Positions 1-7,868 of a stretch of 64,000 bases of DNA are shown here, piece after piece. Origin of the DNA: Dokdonia sp. Hel_I_53. GTDB taxonomy: Bacteria; Bacteroidota; Bacteroidia; Flavobacteriales; Flavobacteriaceae. The notes beneath the pieces were generated by a model. That model had not been told where the DNA came from. It ran no database searches and worked only from the letters and a program-made list of their open reading frames with translations. The translations under genes and the position numbers were made by a program. Numbering within the stretch: the stretch's first letter is position 1; the number at the start of each line of letters is the position of its first letter. The stretch spans positions 1,378,501 through 1,442,500 of the forward strand of contig NZ_VISL01000001.1 in NCBI RefSeq assembly GCF_007827465.1, given 5' to 3'.

Positions 1-271
1 CTAGAAACTCAATAGCCGCTTCTTGAAGATCTTTCATCTCCATAGGCTCGTTTTCTACTAAAAGTTCTCCATCGTTATTTACAATAACAACAAAAAGATT
101 TTTTTCTTTAATGATAGGAGGTGTCAATTCCGTAGGTGTATCTGGTGGAAGTGCGCGCACTAGACCTCGATCTTTCTCAATAGTAGTTGTTACCAAAAAG
201 AAAATCAAAAGTAAGAACGCGATATCTGCCATAGAACCTGCGTTAATTTCTGGTGCTGTTCTCCTAGCCAT
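1..271 (-). CDS. exbD: ExbD/TolR biopolymer transport protein (partial, C-terminus off the left edge)
   Basis: The reading frame starts at ATG 271-269 and runs off the window. The visible 90 residues begin MARRTAPEINAGSMADIAFL and contain one membrane segment (about residues 15-31) with the Asp just before it that ExbD/TolR proteins use for proton transfer. The following part is the periplasmic ExbD domain. With ExbB it would couple the proton gradient to TonB-type outer-membrane transport. It lies 3 bases after the small membrane protein gene upstream, so it is in one operon with that gene and exbB. The family call is firm; the TonB-system partner is not visible. Confidence 0.9.
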   Translation of the reverse strand, partial: MARRTAPEINAGSMADIAFLLLIFFLVTTTIEKDRGLVRALPPDTPTELTPPIIKEKNLFVVIVNNDGELLVENEPMEMKDLQEAAIEFL

Positions 272-274
272 AAT

Positions 275-712
275 TTAACTTTTTACTAGTTTCTTAACAC
301 CAGAAACAACCATTAAAAGGACTGCTATTGATGCTAATATAAAAAATGCATTAATACCTGCACTCACCCATTGTGATCCACTTGCAGAAAGCATTTCACC
401 ATCTTTTAATGGCATAGGATCAGCCGATCCACTAGCTGCAAAGTAAGATATTGCAATGATGAGTAAAAATGCCCCTAAAGCGATAAGAGTATTTTTTGCA
501 TTACCAGTAAATAAACCTCGTAGTACAAAAATTATTACCAGAACTAGTGCGATTGCTACAACGATCCACGTGAGTAGCATCATAGTATCTACCAGTCCCT
601 GGGAATCTCCTGCTTTAATGGCTTCGTCGTTTGCCCATACCATACCTGCTATTACCAGTGCGGCAATACCTATGATAGCGACAATTATTTTTAAAATTTT
701 ATGTAAGGCCAT
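275..712 (-). CDS. Small membrane protein between exbB and exbD, unknown function
   Basis: 145 residues with four hydrophobic segments (about 5-25, 45-66, 75-93 and 117-140). No motif I recognise. It lies between exbB (32 bases upstream) and exbD (3 bases downstream) on the same strand, so it is probably co-transcribed and may be an accessory part of the ExbB/ExbD motor. That role is inferred from position only. Start ATG at 712; the ORF has no frame damage. Confidence 0.75.
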   Translation of the reverse strand: MALHKILKIIVAIIGIAALVIAGMVWANDEAIKAGDSQGLVDTMMLLTWIVVAIALVLVIIFVLRGLFTGNAKNTLIALGAFLLIIAISYFAASGSADPMPLKDGEMLSASGSQWVSAGINAFFILASIAVLLMVVSGVKKLVKS

Positions 713-743
713 ATTAATTTTGTGTCTTAGTTAATAACTACTC

Positions 744-1538
744 TTATCTCTTGTAACGTACAATTAAGTCCATCAAAGTGATAGACGCATCTTCCATATC
801 GTTTACGATGCTGTCAATTTTTGAGATAATGTAGTTATAAAAAATCTGTAGTATAATAGCTACTATAAGTCCAAATACCGTTGTAAGAAGTGCTACTTTA
901 ATACCTCCTGCAACAAGTGCTGGGTTCATATCTCCTGCAGCCTCAATTCTATCGAAAGCTTGAATCATACCTATTACAGTACCCATAAATCCAAGCATAG
1001 GCGCTAGTGCAATAAATAATGATAACCAAGATACATTCTTTTCAAGTTGTCCCATTTGAACACCACCGTAAGCCACAACAGCTTTCTCTGCAGCATCTAC
1101 ACCTTCATCCACACGGTCAAGACCTTGATAGTATATTGAAGCTACTGGACCTTTTGTATTTCTGCATACTTCCTTTGCTGCTTCTACACCTCCACTATTA
1201 AGTGCGTCTTCAACGTTTTGAGCAAGCTTTTTAGTATTTGTTGTTGCTAAATTTAAGTAGATGATACGTTCTATAGCAATTGCAAGACCTAAGATCAAAC
1301 ACAAAAGAACGATCCCCATGAATCCAGGACCTCCTTCAATAAATCGTTTTTTCAAATCTTGTGTAAATGAAAGCTCTTCTTCTTCCATATCATCTTGGAA
1401 AGATGTGCCTGCATCTACATTTGCAACTATTTGTTGTATCTGTACTGGAGGAGTTGTTTGTGCGTTAGTGGCGTTAGCTGTAAACGTGCTTAGCACTACA
1501 ACAGCGGCAATTGCCATAATAGAGAATAATTTTTTCAT
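744..1538 (-). CDS. exbB: MotA/TolQ/ExbB proton channel family protein
   Basis: 264 residues. An N-terminal hydrophobic segment ending around residue 23 (signal peptide or extra helix) is followed by an acidic stretch, then the three family membrane segments: about 73-95, 172-195 with the typical APMLGFMGTVIGMIQAF stretch, and 214-236. The GFMGTVIGM motif is diagnostic for TolQ/ExbB. It would form the inner-membrane motor with the ExbD encoded downstream. First gene of the visible operon, with a candidate -7 box about 70 bases upstream. Confidence 0.93.
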   Translation of the reverse strand: MKKLFSIMAIAAVVVLSTFTANATNAQTTPPVQIQQIVANVDAGTSFQDDMEEEELSFTQDLKKRFIEGGPGFMGIVLLCLILGLAIAIERIIYLNLATTNTKKLAQNVEDALNSGGVEAAKEVCRNTKGPVASIYYQGLDRVDEGVDAAEKAVVAYGGVQMGQLEKNVSWLSLFIALAPMLGFMGTVIGMIQAFDRIEAAGDMNPALVAGGIKVALLTTVFGLIVAIILQIFYNYIISKIDSIVNDMEDASITLMDLIVRYKR

Positions 1539-1605
1539 TGCTCTTGGTCTTAAAAGTTTAAATTAGTAAAGGGTTAAATATAGTAATTAATTAGATTAAC
1601 TGTAA

Positions 1606-1613
1606 CAAATATA
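1606..1613 (-). promoter_or_regulatory. Candidate -7 box (TATATTTG) for exbB operon
   Basis: On the minus strand the bases read TATATTTG, a full match to the flavobacterial TAnnTTTG box. The predicted leader is about 60 bases. No TTG sits at the usual spacing upstream, so the -33 half is missing or weak. Confidence 0.4.
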
Positions 1614-1842
1614 GGCATCAACCGTCCTATATTAATTGTTTTTATTTTAGTATGTAGAGCACAAAAAAAGTAAAATTTATGCACATTGCCTACAAAAAGC
1701 GCAAAGATTTAATGATAAATTAATTTTGGACGCTATAAAAACGACCTGTTTCTCACTTTATTTTTAAGGTTTTAAAAAAAATATTAATAGCATAAACACT
1801 GCCACTAAGCACAAAGCATTCATTATGTTCTGTTGATTTTTA

Positions 1843-1856
1843 GCTTTCGCGAAAGC
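1843..1856. repeat. Highly iterated palindrome, copy 1 (intergenic)
   Basis: Perfect 14-base GCTTTCGCGAAAGC. It is the only perfect intergenic copy that is not downstream of a nearby stop codon: it lies 160 bases before the next start. Confidence 0.9.
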
Positions 1857-2003
1857 GGAATTAATTTTTAGATTGCATCCTCATATTTTGAAAAATTAAA
1901 AACATTTAAATCTAAAATTATAAATCTGTTGACACTATATTAACGCTCTATTGTGATCCCTGCTAGTAATATGTCCATAATTTTATTAAAAATTAATAGT
2001 GTT

Positions 2004-2507
2004 ATGAGTAGAAAAGACTTACAAAAAGAAGAAGCAATTGCAAAGCTTCAAGAACTAGCAGAAAAAATAGATTTTACAATGATGGCTACAGATCTTAGTA
2101 GACCCCCATTTCACGTAATTCCAATGAGTACAAAAAAAGTGGATGATGAGGGAAGCATTTGGTTTTTGAGTGATGCAACCAGCGACCATAATAAATATAT
2201 TAGAGAAGAAGAGCGTGCGCTACTCACCTATAGTAATCCTGGAGATTTTGAATTTTTAAGTGTCTATGGTCAAGCTATTATCCATAGCGACAGATCTATA
2301 ACTGATGAGCTCTACAGTAGTTCTGATGATATGTGGTTTGAAGGAAAGGAAGATCCTAATCTAACAGCCATCCAAGTGAAACCAAGTGAAGTGCGTTATT
2401 GGGATAGCAAAGACAACAAAATTGTATCTGCCATAAAATTTGGTCTCGGAACCATCACTGGAAATCAACCCAACTTATCAGAAAGCGGTGAGCTAAACAT
2501 TAACTAA
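2004..2507 (+). CDS. Pyridoxamine 5'-phosphate oxidase-like FMN-binding protein (general stress protein 26 type)
   Basis: 167 residues from ATG 2004 (MSRKDLQKEEAIAK). An upstream ATG at 1953 would add 17 residues unlike the family, so it is rejected. The pattern matches the flavin split-barrel stress proteins: a helix, then the core FTMMATDLSRPPFHVIPM, DEGSIWFLSDATSDHNKYI and LLTYSNPGDFEFLSVYGQA. These cytoplasmic proteins bind FMN or FAD; the substrate is not established. A hairpin terminator follows at 2586. Confidence is good for the fold, low for the exact reaction. Confidence 0.85.
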   Translation: MSRKDLQKEEAIAKLQELAEKIDFTMMATDLSRPPFHVIPMSTKKVDDEGSIWFLSDATSDHNKYIREEERALLTYSNPGDFEFLSVYGQAIIHSDRSITDELYSSSDDMWFEGKEDPNLTAIQVKPSEVRYWDSKDNKIVSAIKFGLGTITGNQPNLSESGELNIN

Positions 2508-2585
2508 CAGCTTAATGCACTAAGGCCTTTGTTAGTTAAGGGTCATTGATATGGTGTTTTACTCTTAAGGTTTTCAACACAATAA

Positions 2586-2619
2586 AAAAAATGACTCATA
2601 TAGGAAGTCATTTTTTTTT
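2586..2619 (+). terminator. Rho-independent terminator after the flavin-binding protein
   Basis: AAAATGACT (2588-2596) pairs with AGTCATTTT (2606-2614) and is followed by a T run to 2619. It is 79 bases after the stop codon. Confidence 0.7.
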
Positions 2620-2665
2620 GATTTCGATTTCATTTTGTATCATTGTCCTCCTCAAATCTATACTT

Positions 2666-3208
2666 ATGAAAATCTTTACACTACAAAGAAAAGCTCTTAG
2701 TTTTTCTAAAATTTCGCTACTAATTCTCTCTATGTTCTTGTTACAGGGCTGCCCTTATGAATCTACATTCCCACTTACAGGAAAAGACATTGTATTTCCA
2801 TCAGAGTACTTAGGTACTTGGTATGAAAAAGATGGCAATGAAGGTGTATTGGATTATAAAAAATATATATTCAGAGAACTTGACGATATGAGTATTTACT
2901 TAGATGAGATGGAACTCAATGATAATGATGAATGGGAAACCACTACCTATGAATGTCATATTTCTTATGTAGGTGAAAGTCGTTTTGTAAACGTTAAAAC
3001 AACAGACAAAACAAGTGATGGTGTTTATTATCTTTATAATGTAGAGATGGAAGACGATCAAATGAATGTCCGTGGGATTACAACGAACATTACAAAAGAA
3101 TTTGAAAATGCAGATTCTTTATATCAATATGTTGAAAAATACAAACATCTTGATTTCTTTTACAGTGCAGAAGATGCTAAAATATTAACACAGTGGGGAG
3201 ATCATTAG
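2666..3208 (+). CDS. Lipoprotein of unknown function
   Basis: 180 residues from ATG 2666. The start is chosen because it gives a normal lipoprotein signal: a basic N-terminus (MKIFTLQRKALSFSK), a hydrophobic core and the lipobox LLQGC. The longer frame from 2546 would place the signal internally. The mature protein is acidic and beta-rich (WYEKDGNEGVLDYKKYIF and similar), with no family I recognise. Likely periplasmic or outer-membrane anchored. Convergent with tRNA-Ser across a strong shared hairpin. Confidence 0.75.
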   Translation: MKIFTLQRKALSFSKISLLILSMFLLQGCPYESTFPLTGKDIVFPSEYLGTWYEKDGNEGVLDYKKYIFRELDDMSIYLDEMELNDNDEWETTTYECHISYVGESRFVNVKTTDKTSDGVYYLYNVEMEDDQMNVRGITTNITKEFENADSLYQYVEKYKHLDFFYSAEDAKILTQWGDH

Positions 3209-3284
3209 ATAGCCTCTAAAGTAGAATGATTCAATTATGTATTTGAGCTAAAGTCTCTGTGCAGATCAAATTCATTCAAACTTT

Positions 3285-3323
3285 AAAAAATCCCTTTGTA
3301 TAGCATATACAAAGGGATTTTTA
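3285..3323. terminator. Bidirectional terminator between lipoprotein gene and tRNA-Ser
   Basis: A 12-bp stem, TCCCTTTGTATA (3291-3302) against its complement at 3306-3317, has a 3-base loop and is flanked by A and T runs on both sides. It can end both the rightward lipoprotein transcript and the leftward tRNA transcript. Confidence 0.85.
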
Positions 3324-3330
3324 ATATAAG

Positions 3331-3415
3331 CAGAGAGGAAGGGATTCGAACCCTCGAAACGTTGCCGTTTACACACTTTCCAGGCGTGCGCCATCGACCA
3401 CTCGGCCACCTCTCT
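3331..3415 (-). tRNA. tRNA-Ser (anticodon GGA)
   Basis: The minus strand reads AGAGAGGTGGCCGAGTGG and onward, with acceptor arm AGAGAGG/CCTCTCT, discriminator G, a D arm starting GCCG, anticodon loop CTGGAAA (GGA), a long variable arm typical of class II tRNA-Ser, and the T-arm sequence GGTTCGAATCC. About 85 bases; CCA is not encoded. Confidence 0.95.
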
Positions 3416-3450
3416 AAAAAGAATTCATCAAAATTAAGCCCATTGTAAAA

Positions 3451-3463
3451 TTTCGCGAAAGCG
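3451..3463. repeat. Truncated copy of the iterated palindrome
   Basis: TTTCGCGAAAGCG: the right half is intact but the left GC is missing. It lies 74 bases past the asparaginase stop codon. Confidence 0.6.
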
Positions 3464-3536
3464 ATTTCTTCGACTATTTATTTGAAAGGAGTGCGAAATA
3501 ACAAAAAAAACCCTTCTTATAAAAGATATTTTATCT

Positions 3537-4559
3537 TTAAGTGAGCTCTCCTCTCAAAGAGGTTTCAAAAGCTGTTTTAAATACTTTTGAACTCACCTCT
3601 TGACCTAACACATACATCATTTTTGTAATAGCTGCCTCTGTAGTCATATCACCACCATTTATCACACCCATTTTTTTGAGCGCGATGCTTGTTTCATAAT
3701 TACCCATATGCACGCTTCCAGAGGTGCATTGAGTAACGTTTACAATTGGAATTCCACGCTTAATGGTCTCTTTTAAAATCTCTACAAACCAGCCTTGAGT
3801 AGTTGTGTTTCCAGCACCAAATGTTTCTAAAACTACACCCTTTACGCAATTAGAACGTAACATAGATTCTACTAAACACTGTGAGATACCTGGATATAAT
3901 TTCAATAATAGAATGTCTGTGACTAATTGCTTATGTACTTTTAGAGATTTTCTATTAGGTTTCCAAAGATCTTCTTCATTGATAGTAAGATGTACACCAG
4001 AGATTAGTAATTCTGGGTAATTAGGAGAAGCAAAAGCCCTGAAATTTTCTGCACTGATTTTTGTTGTTCTATTTGCTCTATACAGTTTATATTCAAAATA
4101 TAGGCATACCTCTGTTATGAGTGCCTTATTACGTTTTTGGAGTGCTGCAACCTGAACTGCGGTAATTAAATTTTCTTTAGCATCTGTCCGTAAATCACCT
4201 ATAGGTAATTGACTGCCAGTAAAAATTACAGGTTTAGATAGATTCTCAAGCATAAAACTTAAAGCACTAGCACTGTAACTCATGGTATCACTCCCGTGTA
4301 ATACTACAAACCCATCATATTGATCATACCCCTCTTCTATAATGCCACACAACTCTCCCCAATATGTAGGATTCATATTAGATGAATCGATAGGTATAGT
4401 AAATGAAGTCGTCTCTATATCACAATCTAGTAGTTTTAATTCTGGTATTTTATCTAAAAGCTCATCAAAATCGAAAGCTACCAGAGCTCCTGTATCATAG
4501 TCTTTTATCATTCCTATAGTACCGCCAGTATATATCAATAAAATACGTGCCTTTTTCAT
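3537..4559 (-). CDS. ansA: Type I (cytoplasmic) L-asparaginase
   Basis: 340 residues, the normal length for type I asparaginases. It hydrolyses L-asparagine to aspartate and ammonia. Visible catalytic motifs are TGGTIG at 11-16 (nucleophilic Thr14) and HGSDTM at 88-93 (Thr92, Asp91), with the conserved Lys near 128 in TDAKEN. There is no signal peptide, consistent with a cytoplasmic enzyme. The start codon overlaps the stop of the acyltransferase gene by four bases (ATGA), so it is translationally coupled in a TatD-acyltransferase-asparaginase operon. Confidence 0.94.
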   Translation of the reverse strand: MKKARILLIYTGGTIGMIKDYDTGALVAFDFDELLDKIPELKLLDCDIETTSFTIPIDSSNMNPTYWGELCGIIEEGYDQYDGFVVLHGSDTMSYSASALSFMLENLSKPVIFTGSQLPIGDLRTDAKENLITAVQVAALQKRNKALITEVCLYFEYKLYRANRTTKISAENFRAFASPNYPELLISGVHLTINEEDLWKPNRKSLKVHKQLVTDILLLKLYPGISQCLVESMLRSNCVKGVVLETFGAGNTTTQGWFVEILKETIKRGIPIVNVTQCTSGSVHMGNYETSIALKKMGVINGGDMTTEAAITKMMYVLGQEVSSKVFKTAFETSLRGELT

Positions 4560-5677
4560 ATATTCTCTGCTTGAATTACAGGATTTGCATACATTAATAA
4601 GAAACTCTCTACTTCATTTTTATTTTCAATATTAACACGCACTTCAAGTCTACGCTCAAAATGACGTAGTTCTTTCTCATCGTACTCATTTCTGTATTTA
4701 TCACTTTTATGATAGATGTCATAGGCAATGTAATTAGTAGGCCATAACTTGTAATTTTCCCAAATCACTTTATCTAGTGCAGTCGCAAATGCCTGTAATT
4801 GATCATTATCACTTGCCCGGCTATTTTCAATATCTTCATAGACTCTATCTGGAATTGATGTAGCTGCAATGTGAATATTACGTTTATTCCCCAAAGCTCC
4901 TTTTAGGATACTATTAAAATCCTCATTTTCAGTCTTTATATAGGGATGATTTTCTTGTTTTGCGATTAATTCAGGTACTTTTAAGATGTCTGTAGGGTCA
5001 TACTCATAGGAAATAGCGACTGGAATAATATTCAACTCTTTTAGGTATTGCATTAATGGCATTTTACCTCTAGCCATTGTTATCATCTTAAGAACGCCTT
5101 GCTGTGTTTTATCAAGGCCGTCCTTTGTTCTACCTTCGCGTTGTGCGACCCAAACAGATCTTTCTGAGACTAATAAATGTTTAATATATTGAGATAAAAG
5201 CCTAGAACTCATTAATAACTCCCTAGGTGATTGATCACGCAATACTAAAAAATTCCTATTAAGGCGGGACAACTCCATTAAGAAATCTCTTTGAACTAAA
5301 TTATCGCCTATAGCAGACGCCGTTGTAATGAGATTATTATCTATAAGAGTCATATTGAGTAGTGAAGTATCCAACACTATGTCTCTGTGGTTTGAAAGGT
5401 AAAGGTAAGATCGCTCTTGCGAAAGCGTATCAAAACCACTACTGGTAAACTCCTCGGCACTTTTCTCTAACAGATTAGCAACTGATTTGTAAATCACCTT
5501 TTCTTGAAAATCTGCAATGGAGTGACACGTTTTGAGTATTTCTATAATTTCCTCAGCACTTTTATCTGGAAAAGTAAATTGCAATAACACCTTAAACATA
5601 GGGTGTCTTGCCGCTCGCAAGAGGGCTTCGTTAACTTCCGTATCATAATACGGTCTTATGTGGTCATATGTATCCAA
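4556..5677 (-). CDS. PlsB/PlsC-like acyltransferase family protein
   Basis: 373 residues with the acyltransferase blocks in order: SNHRDIVLD (95-103, catalytic His97), FLVLRDQSPREL (143-154, substrate-binding Arg) and QREGRTKDGLDKTQQG (179-194, block III). The family transfers acyl chains to glycerol-phosphate-like acceptors at the membrane; the acceptor here is unknown. It starts at TTG 5677 (no in-frame ATG upstream before a stop; the next Met is residue 27). The His-to-Asp spacing reads five residues (His97-Asp103) instead of the usual four, unless Asp99 serves. Confidence 0.8.
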   Translation of the reverse strand: MDTYDHIRPYYDTEVNEALLRAARHPMFKVLLQFTFPDKSAEEIIEILKTCHSIADFQEKVIYKSVANLLEKSAEEFTSSGFDTLSQERSYLYLSNHRDIVLDTSLLNMTLIDNNLITTASAIGDNLVQRDFLMELSRLNRNFLVLRDQSPRELLMSSRLLSQYIKHLLVSERSVWVAQREGRTKDGLDKTQQGVLKMITMARGKMPLMQYLKELNIIPVAISYEYDPTDILKVPELIAKQENHPYIKTENEDFNSILKGALGNKRNIHIAATSIPDRVYEDIENSRASDNDQLQAFATALDKVIWENYKLWPTNYIAYDIYHKSDKYRNEYDEKELRHFERRLEVRVNIENKNEVESFLLMYANPVIQAENI

Positions 5678-5746
5678 TGTGAATCTTCTTATATCTCACA
5701 AAAGAACAAAATTTTATGGTCTGTTTCAGCTTTATTTGCGAAGTTA

Positions 5747-6523
5747 TTACGCAGGTCTTTTGAAAAAGACCTCATCTGCATTTTTAGAAGTAACTCTAGC
5801 GATAACATCTAATGGCTTTTGATAAATTGTTGCAAGTTTTTCTGCGACCAGAACTAGATAACTACTCTCATTTCGCTTTCCGCGAAAAGGGACAGGGCTT
5901 AAATAAGGAGAATCAGTCTCTAAGACTATATGGTTAAGATCTATCTCATTTAAAAACTGATCTATTTTTCCATTTTTAAACGTAGCAACACCTCCTATCC
6001 CGAGCTTCATATTATAACTTATAGCTTGCTGAGCTTGCTCTTTAGAACCTGTAAAACAATGAAAAATACCATATAGGTCTTCTCCTTTTTCACTTTCTAA
6101 CACTTCAAAAACTTCATCAAATGCTTCTCGACAATGAATAACAATTGGCTTCTTGTATTCTTTTGCAAGTTTAATTTGCCTTTTAAATGCATCTTGCTGT
6201 ATTGATAATGAACTTTTATCCCAGTACAAATCAATTCCTATCTCTCCCACCGCATAAAAATCTCGTGTTGCAAATTGTTGTGCTACATGGGAAAGTTCCT
6301 CTTCATAATTCTCCTTTACATGAGTGGGGTGCAACCCAGCCATTAAATATATTTTCTCTGGGTATGCTTTTTCTAGTGCGTACATACGCCCTGTATAAGT
6401 AGAGTCTATTGCAGGTATAAAGAAGCGATTAACTCCAGCATCTGTAGCGCGTTGAATCATTTCTGATTGATCTTCATCAAAAGATTCACTGTATAGATGA
6501 GTATGTGTGTCTGTAAATTTCAT
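5747..6523 (-). CDS. tatD: TatD family metal-dependent DNase
   Basis: 258 residues from ATG 6523. The annotation-like start at TTG 6532 is rejected because it lies inside the -7 promoter box. TIM-barrel metal ligands are visible: THTHLY near the N-terminus, GEIGIDLYWD, VIHCREAF, IFHCFTGS and ETDSPYLSP at the end of the barrel. TatD enzymes are magnesium-dependent 3'-5' nucleases on DNA/RNA. It is the first gene of an apparent operon; the acyltransferase starts 69 bases downstream. Confidence 0.93.
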   Translation of the reverse strand: MKFTDTHTHLYSESFDEDQSEMIQRATDAGVNRFFIPAIDSTYTGRMYALEKAYPEKIYLMAGLHPTHVKENYEEELSHVAQQFATRDFYAVGEIGIDLYWDKSSLSIQQDAFKRQIKLAKEYKKPIVIHCREAFDEVFEVLESEKGEDLYGIFHCFTGSKEQAQQAISYNMKLGIGGVATFKNGKIDQFLNEIDLNHIVLETDSPYLSPVPFRGKRNESSYLVLVAEKLATIYQKPLDVIARVTSKNADEVFFKRPA

Positions 6524-6529
6524 AGATCG

Positions 6530-6537
6530 CAAAAATA
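6530..6537 (-). promoter_or_regulatory. Candidate -7 box (TATTTTTG) for tatD
   Basis: TATTTTTG on the minus strand fits TAnnTTTG. It ends six bases before ATG 6523, so the transcript would begin at or next to the start codon (nearly leaderless). It decides the start choice: TTG 6532 would lie within the box. Confidence 0.5.
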
Positions 6538-6564
6538 CTTGCTTCTATAGAAAGGTATTCTTTT

Positions 6565-6747
6565 TTATGCACCTAATTTTTGAGATAGTTGTTGTGCCTT
6601 CTCATGCACTTCTGCCTCAAACGGGATTTTCTCAAGTAGCTTAATAGTTTCTACCGTATTCTCTTGCTTGAGAAAAATGAGCGCCTGATAAAACTGAGCT
6701 TTATACTTAAAGACTGAGGATCCATTAATTAGTTTTTGAAACTTATT
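6565..6747 (-). pseudogene. 3' remnant of a TPR-type protein gene
   Basis: An open frame of 60 codons with no start codon, bounded upstream by a stop at 6748-6750. It reads as the C-terminal end of a tetratricopeptide protein: helices such as YKAQFYQALIFLKQENTVE followed by IKLLEKIPFEAEVHEKAQQL and a natural stop. The gene it came from has lost its 5' part. It abuts, tail to head, the broken CHAT locus on the other strand, which suggests one deletion removed both 5' regions. Confidence 0.65.
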
Positions 6748-6759
6748 TTAAAAGAATAA

Positions 6760-6873
6760 ACACTTGTAAGTTATTTTGTTGGCAAAAATTTCAGCTATCA
6801 GTTTATTGTAAACAGAAAAGGTATTTCTTTTAATCGATTAACAAATAGTAGTATCGAGCAAACACATTACTGA
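6760..6873 (+). pseudogene. Remnant of the inter-domain region of a TPR-CHAT protein, out of frame with the CHAT ORF
   Basis: A 37-codon frame reads TLVSYFVGKNFSYQFIVNRK and continues GISFNRLTNSSIEQTHY to a stop at 6871. In TPR-CHAT proteins this kind of segment (LVSYF.. followed by Y.F.. strands) lies just before the CHAT domain. It is shifted by two bases (net) relative to the CHAT frame starting at 6876, and nothing TPR-like precedes it on this strand. So the original long gene has both a 5' deletion and a frameshift. Confidence 0.65.
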
Positions 6874-6875
6874 AA

Positions 6876-7868
6876 ATGTGCAAGGATTTTAATTCATACT
6901 TCAAGAATTCAAATCAAATTTTAAATAATCCAAAAGGGTACTCAAAAATAGCATCAAACCTATATCGTTTTTTAAAAGTTCCAAAAACCACAAAGCTTAT
7001 TATAAGTCCAGAAAGTATTTTAAACTTTATTCCTTTTTCCGCACTCCTTACTTCTAATGATGAGTCTGTGCAGTTAAGAAAAAAACCTTACTTAATCAAA
7101 GAGTCTAAAGTCACTTATATACAATCTACCCATTTGTATCTAACGGAAGATAACCACCTAAAAAGAGATTTATCTGTATTAGGCATTTTCCCAGTATTTG
7201 AAAATACAGACAGAGCACTAACTCACTCTATAAAAGAAGCCAATAAAATTGATACGCACACAAACCTTACAACTCTCATGAATAGTCAGGCTACAAGAGC
7301 CGCATTTTTGCTGGAAGCTGAAAAATTTGATATCCTCCACTTATCTACGCATGCAAATTCAGGAAATTTTAGCATCCCAGCGTCACTTTCGTTTTATGAT
7401 CAAGACATCACTGTCAGTCACATTTACGGAGAACAATGGTCACCAGACCTTGTGGTGCTTAGTGCATGTGAGACAGGTGTAGGAAAACTAATTTATGGAG
7501 AAGGCAGCCAGAGTTTAGCTCGAGCGTTTCACTATGCTGGAGCTAAGAATATTTTATTCTCGCAATGGAAAGTAAATGACCTTTCTACTTCAGTACTGAT
7601 GGGAGATTATTACAAAAACCTAATTAAAACAAAATCACGAGATATAAGCTTACAAAAAGCACAACTATCATACCTCTCAAACACATCTATTAGTGACTCT
7701 CGTATGTCTCCATATTACTGGGCAAGTTTTGTGTATTATGGAACCACAGATACACCAAAACATTTAGAAAATAATTGGTGGCTATGGGGTGCTATTTTTA
7801 TTATACTATTTTTACTTTTTATTATAATAAAAAAATATGCCTTCACTTCGCGAGTTTCTTCTATCTAA
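6876..7868 (+). CDS. CHAT-domain (caspase-like) protein, probably a truncated TPR-CHAT gene
   Basis: 330 residues. The CHAT domain is intact: LIISPESILNFIPFSALL (41-58), His159 in ILHLSTHANSG and Cys198 in VVLSACETGVG form the caspase-like dyad, followed by GEGSQSLARAFHYAGAKNILFSQWKVND. A single membrane helix (about 302-320) and a basic tail end the protein. Family members usually carry several hundred residues of TPR before this domain; here only a frameshifted scrap (6760-6873) remains. In-frame codons continue back to 6852, so expression from ATG 6876 is uncertain. It overlaps the retropepsin gene by 32 bases. Confidence 0.8.
   Translation: MCKDFNSYFKNSNQILNNPKGYSKIASNLYRFLKVPKTTKLIISPESILNFIPFSALLTSNDESVQLRKKPYLIKESKVTYIQSTHLYLTEDNHLKRDLSVLGIFPVFENTDRALTHSIKEANKIDTHTNLTTLMNSQATRAAFLLEAEKFDILHLSTHANSGNFSIPASLSFYDQDITVSHIYGEQWSPDLVVLSACETGVGKLIYGEGSQSLARAFHYAGAKNILFSQWKVNDLSTSVLMGDYYKNLIKTKSRDISLQKAQLSYLSNTSISDSRMSPYYWASFVYYGTTDTPKHLENNWWLWGAIFIILFLLFIIIKKYAFTSRVSSI

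Larger units (their letters stand above)
1539..2003. other. 465-base intergenic region, no gene seen
   Basis: Divergent spacer between exbB (minus) and the flavin-binding protein (plus). Very AT-rich. It holds the exbB -7 box, one perfect palindrome copy (1843-1856) and, at 1929-1955, a TTGACA-like stretch followed by TATTGTG that could be the promoter of the rightward gene. I see no RNA gene or coding potential. Confidence 0.6.

Noticed and set aside
1739..1800. Possible small RNA in the exbB upstream spacer
   Set aside because: No promoter-terminator pair or stable stem visible; AT-rich only.
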